From NCBI RefSeq assembly GCF_035046485.1, contig NC_085138.1, positions 42,133,464 to 42,197,463 of the forward strand: a stretch of 64,000 nt of DNA. Direction: 5' to 3'. Both the position numbers and the translations under genes were made by a program. The notes under the pieces are model-generated. The model searched no databases and was not told the DNA's origin. It was given only the letters and a program-made list of their open reading frames with translations. Shown here piece after piece: positions 41,968 through 53,842 of this stretch (position 1 is the stretch's first letter; each line of letters opens with the position of its first letter). Source of the DNA: Aedes albopictus. Its lineage: Eukaryota > Arthropoda > Insecta > Diptera > Culicidae.

Positions 41968-42235
41968 TGGGCTTTGTCTCGGCGTTTCGTATGCTCCAGT
42001 CGGTGAAAACTTTTCATCAAACGGAAAATAATCCTCTGCCCCACTGGATGTTTGGTGTATCGTCCGTTGTCTCATATTAGTGATCATACAGTCTGCGCAA
42101 CCTCTGGTTGAAGACGGTGTAGTATCTTTTATGCATAAGACCTTGTTAACTTGGGCCTCCATCTGTGCCAGACCTTGCTGAGGTCTTCTTTCCATCCATT
42201 TAGCGGGCTGTTCGGGCTCGTTTGGAAGTTAGCCA
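41968..42235 (+). mobile_element. Broken SINE family A copy joined to another repeat
   Basis: GGCGTTTCGTATGCTCCAGTCGGTGAAAACTTTTC..GTCCGTTGTCTC is the SINE body with most of the tRNA head deleted, including both boxes. From about 42110, ATCTTTTATGCATAAG..CAGACCTTGCTGAGGTCT is shared with 47745-47825. The second part is therefore a separate dispersed repeat. Confidence 0.65.
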
Positions 42236-43087
42236 TCAATGTTAACTTCTTTTCCCGATCAGCCTAGATAGCTGTGTAGTGTCGGTAGCGGTTGTCTCAA
42301 TTGGCTAGAATATCACGCCTGATCCAGTGGTAAGCAGTGATGGAATTACTCTCCTCATGAAGCAATTCGCGAGTGTAAAGCCAACACAAGGCTTACTCAC
42401 GATTCCGAGAGTAAACAGTATGTGAGTTTATTCGCACCCGCCTGCTTCGCGAGTAAGAAGCAAAACAAAAACAAAAACACTCATGAGCTTTTACTCGTGA
42501 AGAACTAGTGTAGGGGCGGGAAGTGCATTTTGATGTGGTTATAATAGCAAATCCAGTGATTATCCAACATAAACTAATGCTTTATGCTTCATTGTTCCTG
42601 AAAAGCAACACTGTCAGTCGTTAATACGCGTTTTTCTTAAAAATGCAAAAAAAAACTCACGAAGCTTCGCGAATGACATGCGAGTGCTTGCCAGCTTCGT
42701 TTACTCACGAATAAAGAAGTGCGAGTATTCTCGGGCCCCTGTTGTTCACGAGTATTTTTGTTTTGGTTTGTGTCTGCTCAGCTGCAATCTTCATCATTTT
42801 CCATCCCTGGTGGTAAGAGTCCACTAAACAGGTGACCCCTAATTCATGGTGTTATGCGGCGTAATGCGTACCGTGCCAAGGAATGAATGGTTAGGGGGGT
42901 CTAATAAAAACCTAACCACAAACGGAGCCTGTGGGGAATTGGGGCGTCCTCTACAGTATTACGCCCTTATGGGTTCGCTTAATGCGTTTTCGCCATTGGC
43001 GTTTTTCAATTGACACCGATTTGGTTTGTCGTTGATATTTCCTTTTTGTGCTGTGATTGTGAAGAGTGTAACCCTGTCTAGTTTGGG
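42236..43087. repeat. Non-coding retroelement-like repeat, split by a hAT MITE
   Basis: AGTCCACTAAACAGGTGACCCC, GGAATGAATGGTTAGGGGGG and AACGGAGCCTGTGG recur inverted at 53395-53480, so this is a dispersed element, probably a LINE untranslated region. The MITE at 42335-42809 sits between GATCCAGTGGTAAG and AGTCCACT. Confidence 0.5.
42335..42809. mobile_element. hAT-type MITE with perfect 8-bp duplication GTGGTAAG
   Basis: Ends CAGTGATGGAA and inverted CAGGGATGGAA, flanked by identical GTGGTAAG (42327-42334, 42810-42817). The 475-bp interior alternates ACTCACGA, TCGCGAGT and TTCGCGAA-like motifs in both directions. No transposase. The perfect duplication suggests a fairly recent insertion. 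Confidence 0.9.
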
Positions 43088-43089
43088 TA

Positions 43090-43888
43090 CCCGACTAGAA
43101 AATTATATCAAGATTATATCATATTGTGTTATGATGTTATAATATTTTCCAATAACTTATTGTGTTATAAACTAGATGTAGGATGATGTTAAAATAACTA
43201 CAATTGTAACTAAAACCACACTGGTCTTATCAAGATAATAACCTATTTTGTTATAATCAGATCAAAATTATAACAGAATGTGATAAGAATATTAGCTTCA
43301 GGATTATTAGTTTCTATCAAAATGTGATACAATTTTGTAACATTGTTGTCCCAATGTCGAAGAATCAAAACTAATAGTTATTTATGTAACGAGATGCAAA
43401 AAGTTGATTTTTTCAGCACGAGTCGTACATTTATCCAACGAGGCTTGCCGAGTTGGATAAATACGAAGAGTGCTGAAAAAATCGAGTTTTGCAACGAGTT
43501 CCATACAAAACTTTATGCAATGATTTTTTCATTATACAACTCATTTGAGTTACATAATGTTCATAATGCAACTCAAATGAGTTGCATAATGTACATTATG
43601 CAACTATTTTTCATTATGCAACTCATTTCAGTTGCATAATGAACCGGTACGGAAAAGTAGGTCATTATGATACTGAAATGAGTAGTATAAAATAGAAATT
43701 ATGATACTGAATTGCATAAATTATATTACAATGAGTTTTCAAACAACATTTATAACATAATGTGTTATAACTGAGTTATAGTATTTCAAAATCATCAAGT
43801 ATGTTGAACATGATTATATCACAATGAGTTATAAATATCATGGTTTGTTAAAATTATGTTATATTTTTGTTAGAACTTTCTAGTCGGG
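43090..43888. mobile_element. TA-flanked element, CCCGACTAGAAA termini
   Basis: Ends CCCGACTAGAAA on both sides with TA outside (43088-43089, 43889-43890). The 799-bp interior is packed with TTATAAC/GTTATAA and CATTATGCAACTCA-type short inverted motifs, including a strong palindromic cluster at 43540-43640. The plus-strand open frame 43343-43639 is motif-driven. Terminal sequence resembles the 4148-4556 MITE. Confidence 0.85.
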
Positions 43889-43890
43889 TA

Positions 43891-44188
43891 GTGGCTACGG
43901 CTAGGAAACCTCAGATCAATTTTCAGCGTAAAAAGCGTGCGTAGCCCAAGTGGCTGTACTTCAGAAAGTTCATTTTCGTAGGGTAACTTCTGTACAGGTG
44001 ACCTTGTGAACCCAGTTTTGCTTCTTTCATTAAAAATTAAGTGTCGTGCCTTGAGCATGCTCTATATTAGAATAACGTTAACAGTATGTTTCAAGCTTTC
44101 CTTATGGATGCCTTCAAGTAAGCTCTTGTATTTAGCATCTTTTCGCTAATATCTGGCAGTATTGCTACGATGATTACATCATCTGAAG
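43891..44188. other. Unassigned spacer
   Basis: Nothing recognised between two TA-flanked elements. Confidence 0.4.
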
Positions 44189-44190
44189 TA

Positions 44191-45549
44191 CCGTCGATGG
44201 GGGTGACAATGGGTCTGGGGGGGGGTGAGATTGGGTCAAAACGGAGAAAAATAAAATTTGAAATAGTTCATCAACTATCGCTAATTTATATTGAAAACTT
44301 TATATTATTTCAAAGGGAAGATGATTTTACACATCATGATGCAGAATAAGATGTTTAGCAATAATCGTTTTTTTGTTAAATTTGTGGCTAAACTTATATG
44401 ACGAAACTACTAGTAAATCACTCTGAAAAAAATTCTCCTTCGCAATGTTTCACACAAGTACCTAAGCATAAATTTTCTTATAAGTGGTTAGCTGTAGGTA
44501 TTACCTGGTTGATGCAACGAAAAAAGCGGACTGTCAATGCACTTTTTATTTAAAAATTCAATATTTTCGATCCTATGTCTAAATATTAAGAATGGGGGTG
44601 AGATTGGGTCAAGCAAGTTATCGAGTGCACATAACCTTAACTAAAAATTCAACTTGTTATCCAGTCCCCATTTGACGTTAGAGTGGTGCCATGTTTACCG
44701 TATCTTCATAAAAGCACGCTTTTTTCGAAAACATGTCGAAGAAGTGTCAAGAGAGTGTGTTCATACGTTAGTGCCTAAAATCATTTATAACAATAAACCC
44801 ATGCGTTTGGACAGTTCCTCTGATCATTAGCTAATTTTTAGTGTACTGCAATATCGTAAGCTCACGAAATATACTTGATAGCGTTTTTCTTCTCCACTCA
44901 TTTTTTAAATTTTAAGGAAATATCGTGAAACTACCAGACGGTAGTGGCATCCAGGAAATACCGGGCCATAAAACCGGTAACATGACAAAATTTCGGAAGA
45001 CGAACAAACGTCGAAAAATATCATGTTTTTTTCATTAAATCTTTTAATGCGCCTCTCCCTCATTGTAATCCCCTCTCCTCTCATGGAGATTGAAACTTGA
45101 AATGAAAATGATTATGGTGGCTAAAAATGGCGATACAACATACAAACTTTATTTTATTAAGTTTCAACCATTTTTTCGATTGTATTAGCCGTTTTAGGTG
45201 GATTAATCATCTTTTAAAATTACCTCAGTTTTTATTCGTCATGGTTGCATTGTATTTTAAGTAGGTTTACTAGATATGATCAATAAAATTAACTTGTATC
45301 CTTAGATAGGCGACTTCGAATACTTTGACCCATTCTCACCCCCTCTAAGGGGTGAGATTGGGTCAATTTTCAATCATTTGTAGTTTAGTAGACAATTCAT
45401 GTAATGTGATACTTTCTTGCTAAACTATCATTACCATATAGAAGAGTATACATACCAAATAAAAAGTTATTCTGACTTCAACTGCATTTGTTATTCAACA
45501 AACAATCTTTGAGTATCCTTTTTTGACCCATTCTCACCCCCAACGACGG
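44191..45549. mobile_element. 1.36-kb TA-flanked element, CCGTCG(A/T)TGGGGGTGA termini
   Basis: Ends CCGTCGATGGGGGTGACAAT and inverted CCGTCGTTGGGGGTGAGAAT, with TA at 44189-44190 and 45550-45551. GGGTGAGATTGGGTCAA recurs internally at about 44225, 44595 and 45350, and inverted near 45325. No transposase frame. Probably a deletion derivative of a Tc1/mariner-group element. Confidence 0.85.
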
Positions 45550-45639
45550 TAGCTCAAACATTAATATGAGATACTTCAGTTTGGTGGATTACTTAGGTAG
45601 TGCAGTTACTTAACATAGAATTACACCTAACCTAACTCT

Positions 45640-46740
45640 GCATGAGCAGAATTTGTCATGAGTTGACTGATTGCCATGCGTCAGATGAGAAGTTCCTATT
45701 TGACCTTCTTTGCACTATTGAGTGTGCCTTCGCAAACTTTGCGTATTCAGGCATCCCTGTTCAACAAACTGGGGAACATGTACTAATTGGTTGCGACCAC
45801 ATTTTATGGAAAACTTGCTTCCATTGCTAGTCCAAGAGAGTTTCAATGTGGTTTTGTTACTACAACGCTCTCCATTGTGGTATACCATAATTATTGCTTT
45901 GAAAGAAGCTTGTCCTCTGCGTTCTGTGCGGACCGCAAGAGGTATTCCAGAATGGAACTCTGATCTGTTCAAGTTCAAAATATCTTCTGATAAACCATTC
46001 TTTTGTATAGTTATGAATCTCTGGCTTCCGCCCGAGAATTGTAGCTATAGAATCGACTTAGTGGGCACTAAAAAGCTCTGCTTACTTCAAATCTCCAGGA
46101 GTCAATGGGGTTTGTTCCTATTTTTCTCCAGAGGGATTTGAGTATTTCAAACATGTTTAGAATTCTTGTAATTTTCTATTGGGTATTTTCATGACGTGAA
46201 ATTGCTCCACAGTTTTATCCCGAAAGGGTGAGTGCGTTGTATGAAGAAGGAATGAGTTCCAGATTTATCTGGTTACCTCGTTCTTTCTGAAGTGCTTGAA
46301 ACGCATTGTCGATTTTCACATCTGTGATGTTCGTCTGGCTAGCATGCCTATTCATGTGAACTCACATGCCTCCCAATTTGGGATGTCTACAGTGACTCTT
46401 TCACACAGGGTTGCATACGTTTTCAAGAAAGCACTCGCTCAAACGTAGTTGCTTGGGTGATTTCTTGAATATTGAGGATGCTTTCGATGACGTGCCTTTC
46501 AATGTTATATTGAAAGTCGCATAACGTCACAAGCTACCTCCACTGAGCTATAGGCTCTCTTTATGCTTATGCGTTTTACAGTGTCCTTTTCAGGGCACTG
46601 ATTAAACACATTGTGGTATGGGCTATGAGCTCTCGTTGCGCTTATGCGTTCATTCTCTCTTCTAGGATACCCCTTCCTATTTCATCACCTTTCCCTTTCC
46701 TAATTCCCATCCCTTGTTCCATTCTCCCCAGGGAAATGAT
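45640..46740 (+). pseudogene. R1/LOA-like LINE ORF2 relic (EN-RT region)
   Basis: In several frames: ALKEACPLRSVRTARGIPEW and NSDLFK (about 45895-45975, the linker before the reverse transcriptase), FFLKCLKRIVDFHI and PIHVNSHA (about 46270-46370, RT block 2), and FLNIEDAFDDVPFNVIL (46461-46512, RT block 3 with the catalytic Asp). At least three frameshifts and in-frame stops separate them. The order and spacing match R1/LOA-type ORF2 proteins. The 3' part (46640-46740) is C/T-rich and may be UTR. Confidence 0.75.
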
Positions 46741-46758
46741 GAAATAGGCTTATATGTA

Positions 46759-47669
46759 AGGACTGTTCATTAAAGAAAGTGGACACCTGTTTTTCTATAG
46801 AAAATATGTATTTTCGAACAAATTCAAAGGTTCATGTTTTATAAATGACAATCAACATACATGTGGCCGAATTCACGTGAGTTTGAACATTTGCTTCGCT
46901 TTTCGGAAGAACGCTCGGACTTTCCTCTTGATATCTCCCATTAGATTCTGCACAACTTTCTCTGTAATTTTTCGTTGTGCCGCAGACCATTTTTTTTTTT
47001 AAGCAATCAACAGAACTTGCTTCTCTTCCATCTTTCTTGAGATGCCGCTTAATTATTGTCCAATATCTATCCACAGGACGCTATTCAGAGTAGTTTTGTG
47101 GATTTTGCCATTTTTCGACAAAATCGACTTTTTCCGTCTTGAGCATCTCTAGTGTAGAAGAAGCGTAATAAGCGGATGACAGACCCGCCTAAAACAAAAA
47201 AGGATCCGTATGTTTTCGGTAGATGGGTAGAAGTCGTTTTTGATGCATTCCTTTCTGTTATTACCGTTGATTGTTCCCGTTGTGAAATACTAAGAACTCT
47301 TTAAGCCACATGAACAATTGGCTTGCCACACTAAAACTTTTCCCAAATTTTTCAGTTCTGATGTACCCTACATCATCCGGCACAACTGTCCCCTGCTTAG
47401 CATTAAAAAATTGCGGTCCCGGAAGTGTATTAGTAAGCCAATTCTCGAAACGACAACTTTTTGGAACACCATTTGTGCAGAATTAATCTGCTAGTCGCAA
47501 AGCTAATACGACATATCGCTCGAAATTTCTTACTTTTTCCGTTTTCTTTGAGTGTATTGCCGAAGTGAACAATGTTTTTACACACTGTGCAAAAATTCAC
47601 AATTTTTTGTTTAATTTTAACTCTAAACTATTGGTAAACAGATGTCCACTTTCTTTAATGAACAGTCCT
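46759..47669 (-). mobile_element. DD37E mariner-like transposon, defective
   Basis: Perfect terminal repeats of 27 bases starting AGGACTGTTCATTAAAGAAA with TA outside (46757-46758, 47670-47671). At 911 bp it is shorter than a complete member (about 1.3 kb). It encloses a decayed transposase on the minus strand. The intact ends mean it could still be moved by a related transposase. Confidence 0.9.
46873..47480 (-). pseudogene. DD37E mariner-like transposase relic
   Basis: Minus-strand blocks in order: FENWLTNTLPGPQFFNAKQ, GYIRTEKFGK, AGLSSAYYASSTLEMLK, VDFVEKWQNPQN, RPVDRYWTIIKRHLKKDGRE, then after a frameshift KITEKVVQNLMGDIKRKV and a natural stop at 46873. In the family the second catalytic Asp starts the ..LASAHY block and 37 residues later comes Glu in RP(I/V)E. 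That spacing is kept here, but Asp is Gly, Glu is Asp, and a stop lies two residues before RPVD (TAG). The first catalytic Asp region is not recognisable. Inactive. Confidence 0.85.
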
Positions 47670-47671
47670 TA

Positions 47672-48364
47672 TGGCGATGGCACAAATGTCCCAAATGGAG
47701 GATAACATGCCTCTGGAGCCGGCCTTCTGATACCTACCTGATACCTGATCTTTTATGCATAAGGCTTTCTTGACTTGGGGCCTCCATCTGTGCCAGACCT
47801 TGCTGAGGTCTCCTTTCCATTCAAGGGACTCCAATACAACCCAATAGACCGGTGCGACGACAGCGACTCTACCTGGGTTTTCTCCGCGCGGCCACTTATT
47901 TGATATAAGGAACGAGGTCAACCGCAGGGAAGGGACTTCGAACCCTTGGACCTTCTTTTGTGACTGAACTAGCCACTCCACGGGTACACAGAAATTCCGG
48001 AAGATCCCCATAACCGAAACCGTGTAGATATTGCCTAAATCAGCCATCACTCGAAAGGTCAGATGGAATGTTACTTCTTCATGGCGCCTATTGACCATTA
48101 TCAATCCTCAAAATCAAACATTTGGTCCCACGCACGTTGACATTTGACCAATGAGGCCAACCTGACAGTTTTATGTATGCCCCTTGTGCCGCGCTTTTCG
48201 AAGAAATTTCCCCAATAAGGATGCCGATCGGCATCATATCGGTGAAGACACAAAGTGCATCGCATCACACGACACGATACTTAAATGCGACTCAATAGGC
48301 ACAGAAGTCAGCACGTATCCAGCAGCTGTCGATACGTAGCATCGCGCCTCAATCCAGGCTTAGT
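47672..48364. other. Mixed repeat debris
   Basis: CTTTTATGCATAAGG..CAGACCTTGCTGAGGTCTCC at about 47750-47825 is shared with 42120-42200. The 149-residue minus frame (47655-48104) spans it and has no recognised domain. The rest, including GCCGATCGGCATC near 48223, is unassigned. Confidence 0.4.
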
Positions 48365-48620
48365 TTCTGATTAAGATGATCCTTTCGAGCAGCCGTACCC
48401 AACAAGCATATTGGTCTACACCTGTTGGTTTACCTGCCTTTGGGAATGAGACCAGGCTCTGTCGCTTTTACATCTCTGGGAAGACTCCCTCGTCCACACG
48501 TTTCTTCACAGCAGTTCTTAAAATCCCGAAAGCCACTGTAATTGCTACTTTTAAGGCCTGCTTCGCAACTGCTTCTGGAACTCCGGCCCGATGATGCCCC
48601 TTCATTGCCAGCCCCAGTCA
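48365..48620 (-). pseudogene. Non-LTR reverse transcriptase N-terminal fragment
   Basis: On the minus strand one frame reads GVPEAVAKQALKVAI, FGILRTAVKKRVDEGVFPEM, stop, KRQSLVSFPKAGKPTGV. This matches the first RT blocks of R1/I-type LINEs (PDG-V-P..., large loop, F-P..-W-K-x-x-x-L-V-x-x-x-K-x-G-K). The stop replaces the conserved Trp, and a small deletion damages the preceding PGPDG. Confidence 0.7.
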
Positions 48621-49544
48621 TCAGAGGTCCTACTAATAGAGGCCAAGGACTTGGTTCATATGATGCAGGAAAGAGCCTCTCGAGTCTCGATGATCCTATA
48701 TAGCATCTCTGGAAACTGCTTGGTGGATGCTGTTCATACACCTGGTGTCATGGCCATCACCACCCTGTACTCATTAACTTTTGAATATTATTCCAAACTA
48801 ATTCACATTTGTAATGCTCTGGCGTAATAGAGCATCCTGAGATCTCATCAGTCATATTTCGGGCATTTCGGGCAATGTCTAATTAAAAGGCATGTGCAGA
48901 CCCTTCCATAACAGGGACATCAAAGTGTAGACGTCTCATATTAAAATCCAATTCAGCAGGCCCCCTTGGGATTAGAATTCTTAGACCAAACTCAAACTAT
49001 GAAAGTAACCAACGCTGCGAACAAAAGGACAACCAGCCAGACAAAATACGATTACAGGATTGACTGATGGACCCATAACTATTATGAAACCTCATCATCT
49101 TGCCATTGGAAATTGTTATCCACTAGGGTAGCAGGGCAAAATTTATGTTCTGAGTTGTGTACGTCCACATGTGATGTTCTTGTTTATTACGCATTTGTAG
49201 TGTTTCACTATAGGATGTTTTATTTTATAGTGCACCATTTTTTTCGTAATAGCGCCCCCTCGTCGTTTAAGTATGATGTCTTCCACCTACGACGACTTGG
49301 CCTTGGCCTATACACACGGCCCTTCTTCTGTGCACTACCTGCTATTATTGTATTCGATACTTTAGCGAACCGTTAGGTGGTCGCTATGAGTTTTGGCATC
49401 ATTTACCAGTTTGAACTACTTGTTACACAGTCCACCATATGGATGAGGTACACGATCGATCACTGAAAAGGTGCACAACAACTATAGAAGAAGACCTTGT
49501 TCGAATGTTCACCCTTGCTTACCCACGAAGTCGATATGGAAGCG
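48621..49544. other. Unassigned
   Basis: Probable continuation of retroelement debris to about 48830, then unrecognised sequence. Open frame 49113-49376 has no domain. Confidence 0.3.
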
Positions 49545-50110
49545 CTACCCAACTAACAACCACTCATTTAACAGGCGCCATTATGACGGATTAATTAATG
49601 TTGAATAACATTTGAATTATTTTCACGTACAACCTATGTTCAGGTTTTGTTCACACAAATTTGGAGAAGTTATAAAGCATCATGTTGGGCACCAACTTAT
49701 TTTTTGTTGTTCAAAACGTTTTACAAATGTACAGGAAAGTTGTTATTAAGCTTTGGCAAAAATGACTGAAAATAAATAAAATGCAAAAATGTTGAATTCT
49801 CACAAGAGTAATTATTTGCTCTCATGTTGAAAACACCTATTATGAAATAAAAATTGCATATAAAATTACCTAAAACCGTATTAGAACTCAAGACCTGTCG
49901 ATTGCCAGCCGCATGCCTTCCTATCTGCGCTATCCTAGAGATGGTGAGATGCAGCACCCAAAGCAAAACATAATCTTTCCATGACTGAACAATGATCACT
50001 CCTGAACTTGTGTTCAGCAGTGGTGATTTAGCACAGCACGTGGTAATCAACTGAACAACGCCTTATACTTCAACAGCTGTTCAGCCCAAAACACGAGTTT
50101 TCCATTCTGA
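49545..50110 (-). mobile_element. ~560-bp repeat with internal tRNA-like block, copy 2
   Basis: Aligns with 12805-13370 over its whole length (ACCCAACTAACAACCACTCA at the left, GTTCAGCCCAAAACACGAG at the right). The tRNA-like part is more degraded here: TAGCGCAGATAGG is kept (49919-49931) but the B box is GAGTTCTAATAC. Confidence 0.6.
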
Positions 50111-50857
50111 TTCTGCTGTCAGCATTTTTATTGCACGATGAGAAAACTTGTATCAAATACGGCCAAAAAGTGTTGGTCCTTATTGAAGATATTGTTTCCA
50201 GACGTACTAATTGCGATATGAATATGTTTTTATTTTAATTATTAAATATCGATCTTTAAAAATGTATGACAATATGTGGTGCGATATGGTCTTGGACATG
50301 GTGCATTCACAAGATCTGTTCAAGTAATCTTCTCATGCTCAGTCAAAGATCCGTTAAGCATTTATTTTATTTATTCTTTTGTCATGGAATCTTGATATTA
50401 TGTTCAATAAATAGTGCATAAGGTTGTTTAGGGATACTTGAAATGTGTCGATTTCTGAATGCTGTTTGAATATCTAGGTGACTGTGGGAACAATAATCAG
50501 TAAACACGACAGCACTGAAATGTCAAATGCATCGATCCAAGCGTCTCGTACAATCTAACTGCCGCGTAAGATAAAAAATATAATAATCAAGGTACAAGAT
50601 ATCTTGTTACAGACTAAGAATAATAAATAAATGCCTCATTTTACGTTGATTACGTCTCTTGGCACTCAATGTTAAACAACATAATTCTATTCTGTTTAAT
50701 TTTATGTGATTCGTTTAAAGTATTGGTTCTTTAATAACTTGGTTGTCTGAACAGTTTTAGCCATGATTTGTCCCATTATCCGAACAAAGTTCCGAGTCAA
50801 ACTATGACGGGCTGAAGGCGTTTATTTGACAAGTGAAAAGCACATTGTTCAGGAGCA
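50111..50857. other. Unassigned AT-rich DNA
   Basis: No gene or repeat recognised. Confidence 0.35.
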
Positions 50858-50859
50858 TA

Positions 50860-52283
50860 TGGTCGGGGTTCTGCTAAACCGAACCAAAGACCATTTTTAG
50901 AAAAATTGAGTTTTCTTATCCATTGAATGAAGAATAAGACGATCTTCCTTCCGTATAAAAATCCAGTAATTCTGAAAGCTCTTCGTGGAGGAAATTCATA
51001 ATTTCTGTTTGGCAGAACATACAAATAATAAAATTGCATCCAACCAGAGTGAACTGAAAACCATTCCATAGAATCAGCGAAACATTTTAGTTTTGGTCCA
51101 GATGATGAACATTTCAAGTTCTCCTCATCGCCGTCAGATTTCTAACTTCTAACCGACTCATAGTAACAATCTGCGATAGAGTTGAACACGTAATTAGAAA
51201 TATGGGTGTTGGAGGATCCACTTATGTTTTGATGGCGCTGATCACCATTTTTTCAAATCACATTCAGCCAGACCGAACCAAATCCACTGCATTTTAGAAT
51301 CATTTTTTCTCAACAATGCAAAAATCAACTGGTTTTAAATACCTGCATTATGTCGACACGCCTCATACTGATAAGTTAACACAGGAGCCGTCATTGAACA
51401 ACAAGGCTAATTAGAATAATAGAGCTTGAAAAAAAATCAAACACATAGTTCGCTTTGGCTGATCGAAAAATGGCGTTTTCACGAATAGCATCCTTGAGAA
51501 GAACTTTTAGAACTTGATTGAGACGTAACGACTGACCTTCAGCTAGGTAAAATGACCTAGAGGTAACGCGCTTGGTTATCACTTAAATGATGCAAGTGTG
51601 AATCTCTTTCATATTTTTTTTATTTTGTTTTGTCTTAGTTCACTTTGGCAGAACATTTTCATGGTTTTCTTCGACCAGCATCAATTCGAAGCACACAAAT
51701 TGCTCCAATTTCACATCGCAGGACCTCAGGACATGCAAGGACATCATTTGACATAATCACTCTTGCTCTGTGCCTGCACATGCACTGCCTATAAAAAAAC
51801 ATGGGTGGGAAGGGCTGAGATGGGTGGGCTTCCGCCGTTCATATTTCAAACTATTTTGAGACCTCCGTACTACCATACTATACGCGTCGTTTCTGATTGA
51901 TGTGAAGGATTGTGAGTGATATCGATTTCAACTTCATAGACGATGAAAAATTGAGATATTTTTTACAATCCGGCTGGTTTCCTCCAGAACAAATAAACAC
52001 AGTCAGCCACACTGAACTATAAACCATATTCCAATGTTTTTGTTCAGCCAGAGTGAACTGAGTGCAAAGTACTAAGAAATTAAATGTAATTATATCAATG
52101 ATTTCATATAATTTACATGTATACTTCATCTCTGATGGTTAATAAAGGCTTGTAAGTTACATATGTGCGGAAAAGTTTCAAATAATCTTGACTGTTGTTT
52201 ATTTGTGACTGGTTGAACTTCAAGCTTAATTATCTCGGAATAATGTTTTTGGCGCTTAGTTCGGTTTAGCAGAACCCCGGCCA
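50860..52283. mobile_element. 1.4-kb TA-flanked element with internally iterated terminal motif
   Basis: Ends TGGTCGGGGTTCTGCTAAAC and inverted TGGCCGGGGTTCTGCTAAAC, continuing CGAAC.AAG, with TA outside (50858-50859, 52284-52285). A ~17-base motif like the terminal part (RGTTCRSTTTGGCAGAAC) recurs about nine times in both orientations. Examples are near 51007, 51041, 51265, 51450, 51639, 52003 and 52047. No transposase frame. Confidence 0.85.
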
Positions 52284-52285
52284 TA

Positions 52286-53394
52286 TGTTTATCGAAACAT
52301 CAGCTTAATAAGATGCAGACAAATGTTTTGTTAAACTCTTTTGTTAAGGACTCAATGCTTGTCGAATAAATTTCTTGTTAAACTTTTGAAAAGTGTTTCA
52401 ATTTATCATTGTTGATACCGATGAGGAAAGTAGAACATTGACTACTTTCTCAATTGAAAAATCATTTAAACAGTAATGTGTAGAGCATAATTTTAGTTCA
52501 GCTATCATTACCATTATTAAGCAACAATTCAGCAAGCTTGCTGAATGGCGAAATCTGTCTCCTACTTATCTATCTATGCCTTTACGCCCTTAGTCACCTA
52601 CTCCTCTTCCTTATTCCTTTTCTTCTTTCACCTATCCACTAGGCTTTAGGGGGCGTCTTCCCCCTGACACGCATTAATATGTGGTGGTTGAAGACCTACG
52701 CAATGTTGCAATTCCCTTGTCGCTTAAGCTCGGAACAGGCCCACTATTCCAGAGTCCAACTTTTTCAGCTTTCTGGGACGCCTGACCGGGGTCTGACGTT
52801 CTGGTATTATTGCCCTTCATCTTCGGGTTACATAACATGGTTTATGTTATGTTATGTGTGCGACCAATATTTGATCTATTGTGGTATATCCCGTGTCATT
52901 TGTATAGTGCATGTCGTATTACTTTATCACCATTGAGAAGTTATAAAGTATTCGGTTTTATTACAGTAGTCATTTTCAACTTGATCGCAAGGGAGGATTC
53001 TGATTGATAGGTTCCGCTTTGAACACGCTCCTTTTTCAGTCAAAATCGGATTTCCTAACGATAAAGTCAAGAAATGATACCGATATTGACCATGCATCGG
53101 AACCTTAGTCCTTACTGTTTCAAACTAGTGAACACCGAATAAAAGATTAGGAATACTAATCCATTTGTCCCTGTTTCAAGGTCTATCTCGGCCACACCTA
53201 AAACCGAGACCTATCACTTTCAACAAGGTGTAAAATGTAATAAGGACCAAAGTGTTTCCTTTGATTACTAAGTTATGCTGTTCCATTAGTGGGAAGCAGT
53301 TAGGACTAGGGTTCGGTTTGGTAGATCTTTCACCGCAACGCAACCCAAAAAGGCGATCTACCCACGCTACGGGCTCCGTTAAAGATCGAGCATA
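52286..53394. other. Unassigned
   Basis: AT-rich to about 52560, then pyrimidine-rich and mixed sequence with C/T tracts at 52570-52660. Possibly LINE untranslated region; not provable. Confidence 0.3.
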
Positions 53395-53842
53395 TTTTTA
53401 AACCCCCTCAACCATTCATCCCTCAGCACGGGTCGCCTGACACTTTGGATTGGGGTTACCTGTTTGGTGGACTCTTACCACCGGAACAGGTGGTCCGTAG
53501 TGCTATTCTAAGCCGGCAGCTACACGGGCAATCTTCGGGGTAAATATCCGTCTTGTCTTGCTTGGTAACTTATACCCTGCCGGCTGCCTCGCGCGTCTCC
53601 GCGATTGTTTGTCATAAGCAATTGTGTATGGCGTATACATGACGGCGTCTTTCGTAAAGGAAATTTCCTTGACTTCCTTGGGCATAGAGTATCTTCGTGC
53701 CTGCCACACGATATACGCATGCAAAATGGTCATTGGCAGAGGAAGCTCTCAGTTAATAACTGTGGAAGTGCTCATAGAACACTAAGCTGAGAAGCAGGCT
53801 TTGTCTCAATGAGGACGTTACGCCAAGAAGAGAGAGAGAGAG
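53395..53842 (+). repeat. Retroelement untranslated regions ending in a (GA)n tail
   Basis: 53395-53480 is the inverted counterpart of 42815-42960 (CCATTCATCCCT, ACCTGTTTGGTGGACTCTTACC). 53715-53842 carries GCAAAATGGTCATTGGC, AACTGTGGAAGTGCTC, ACACTAAGCTGAGAAGCAGG and ends in AAGAAGAGAGAGAGAGAGA. I recognise this as a common mosquito LINE 3' terminus with a simple-repeat tail. The middle is unassigned. Confidence 0.55.
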
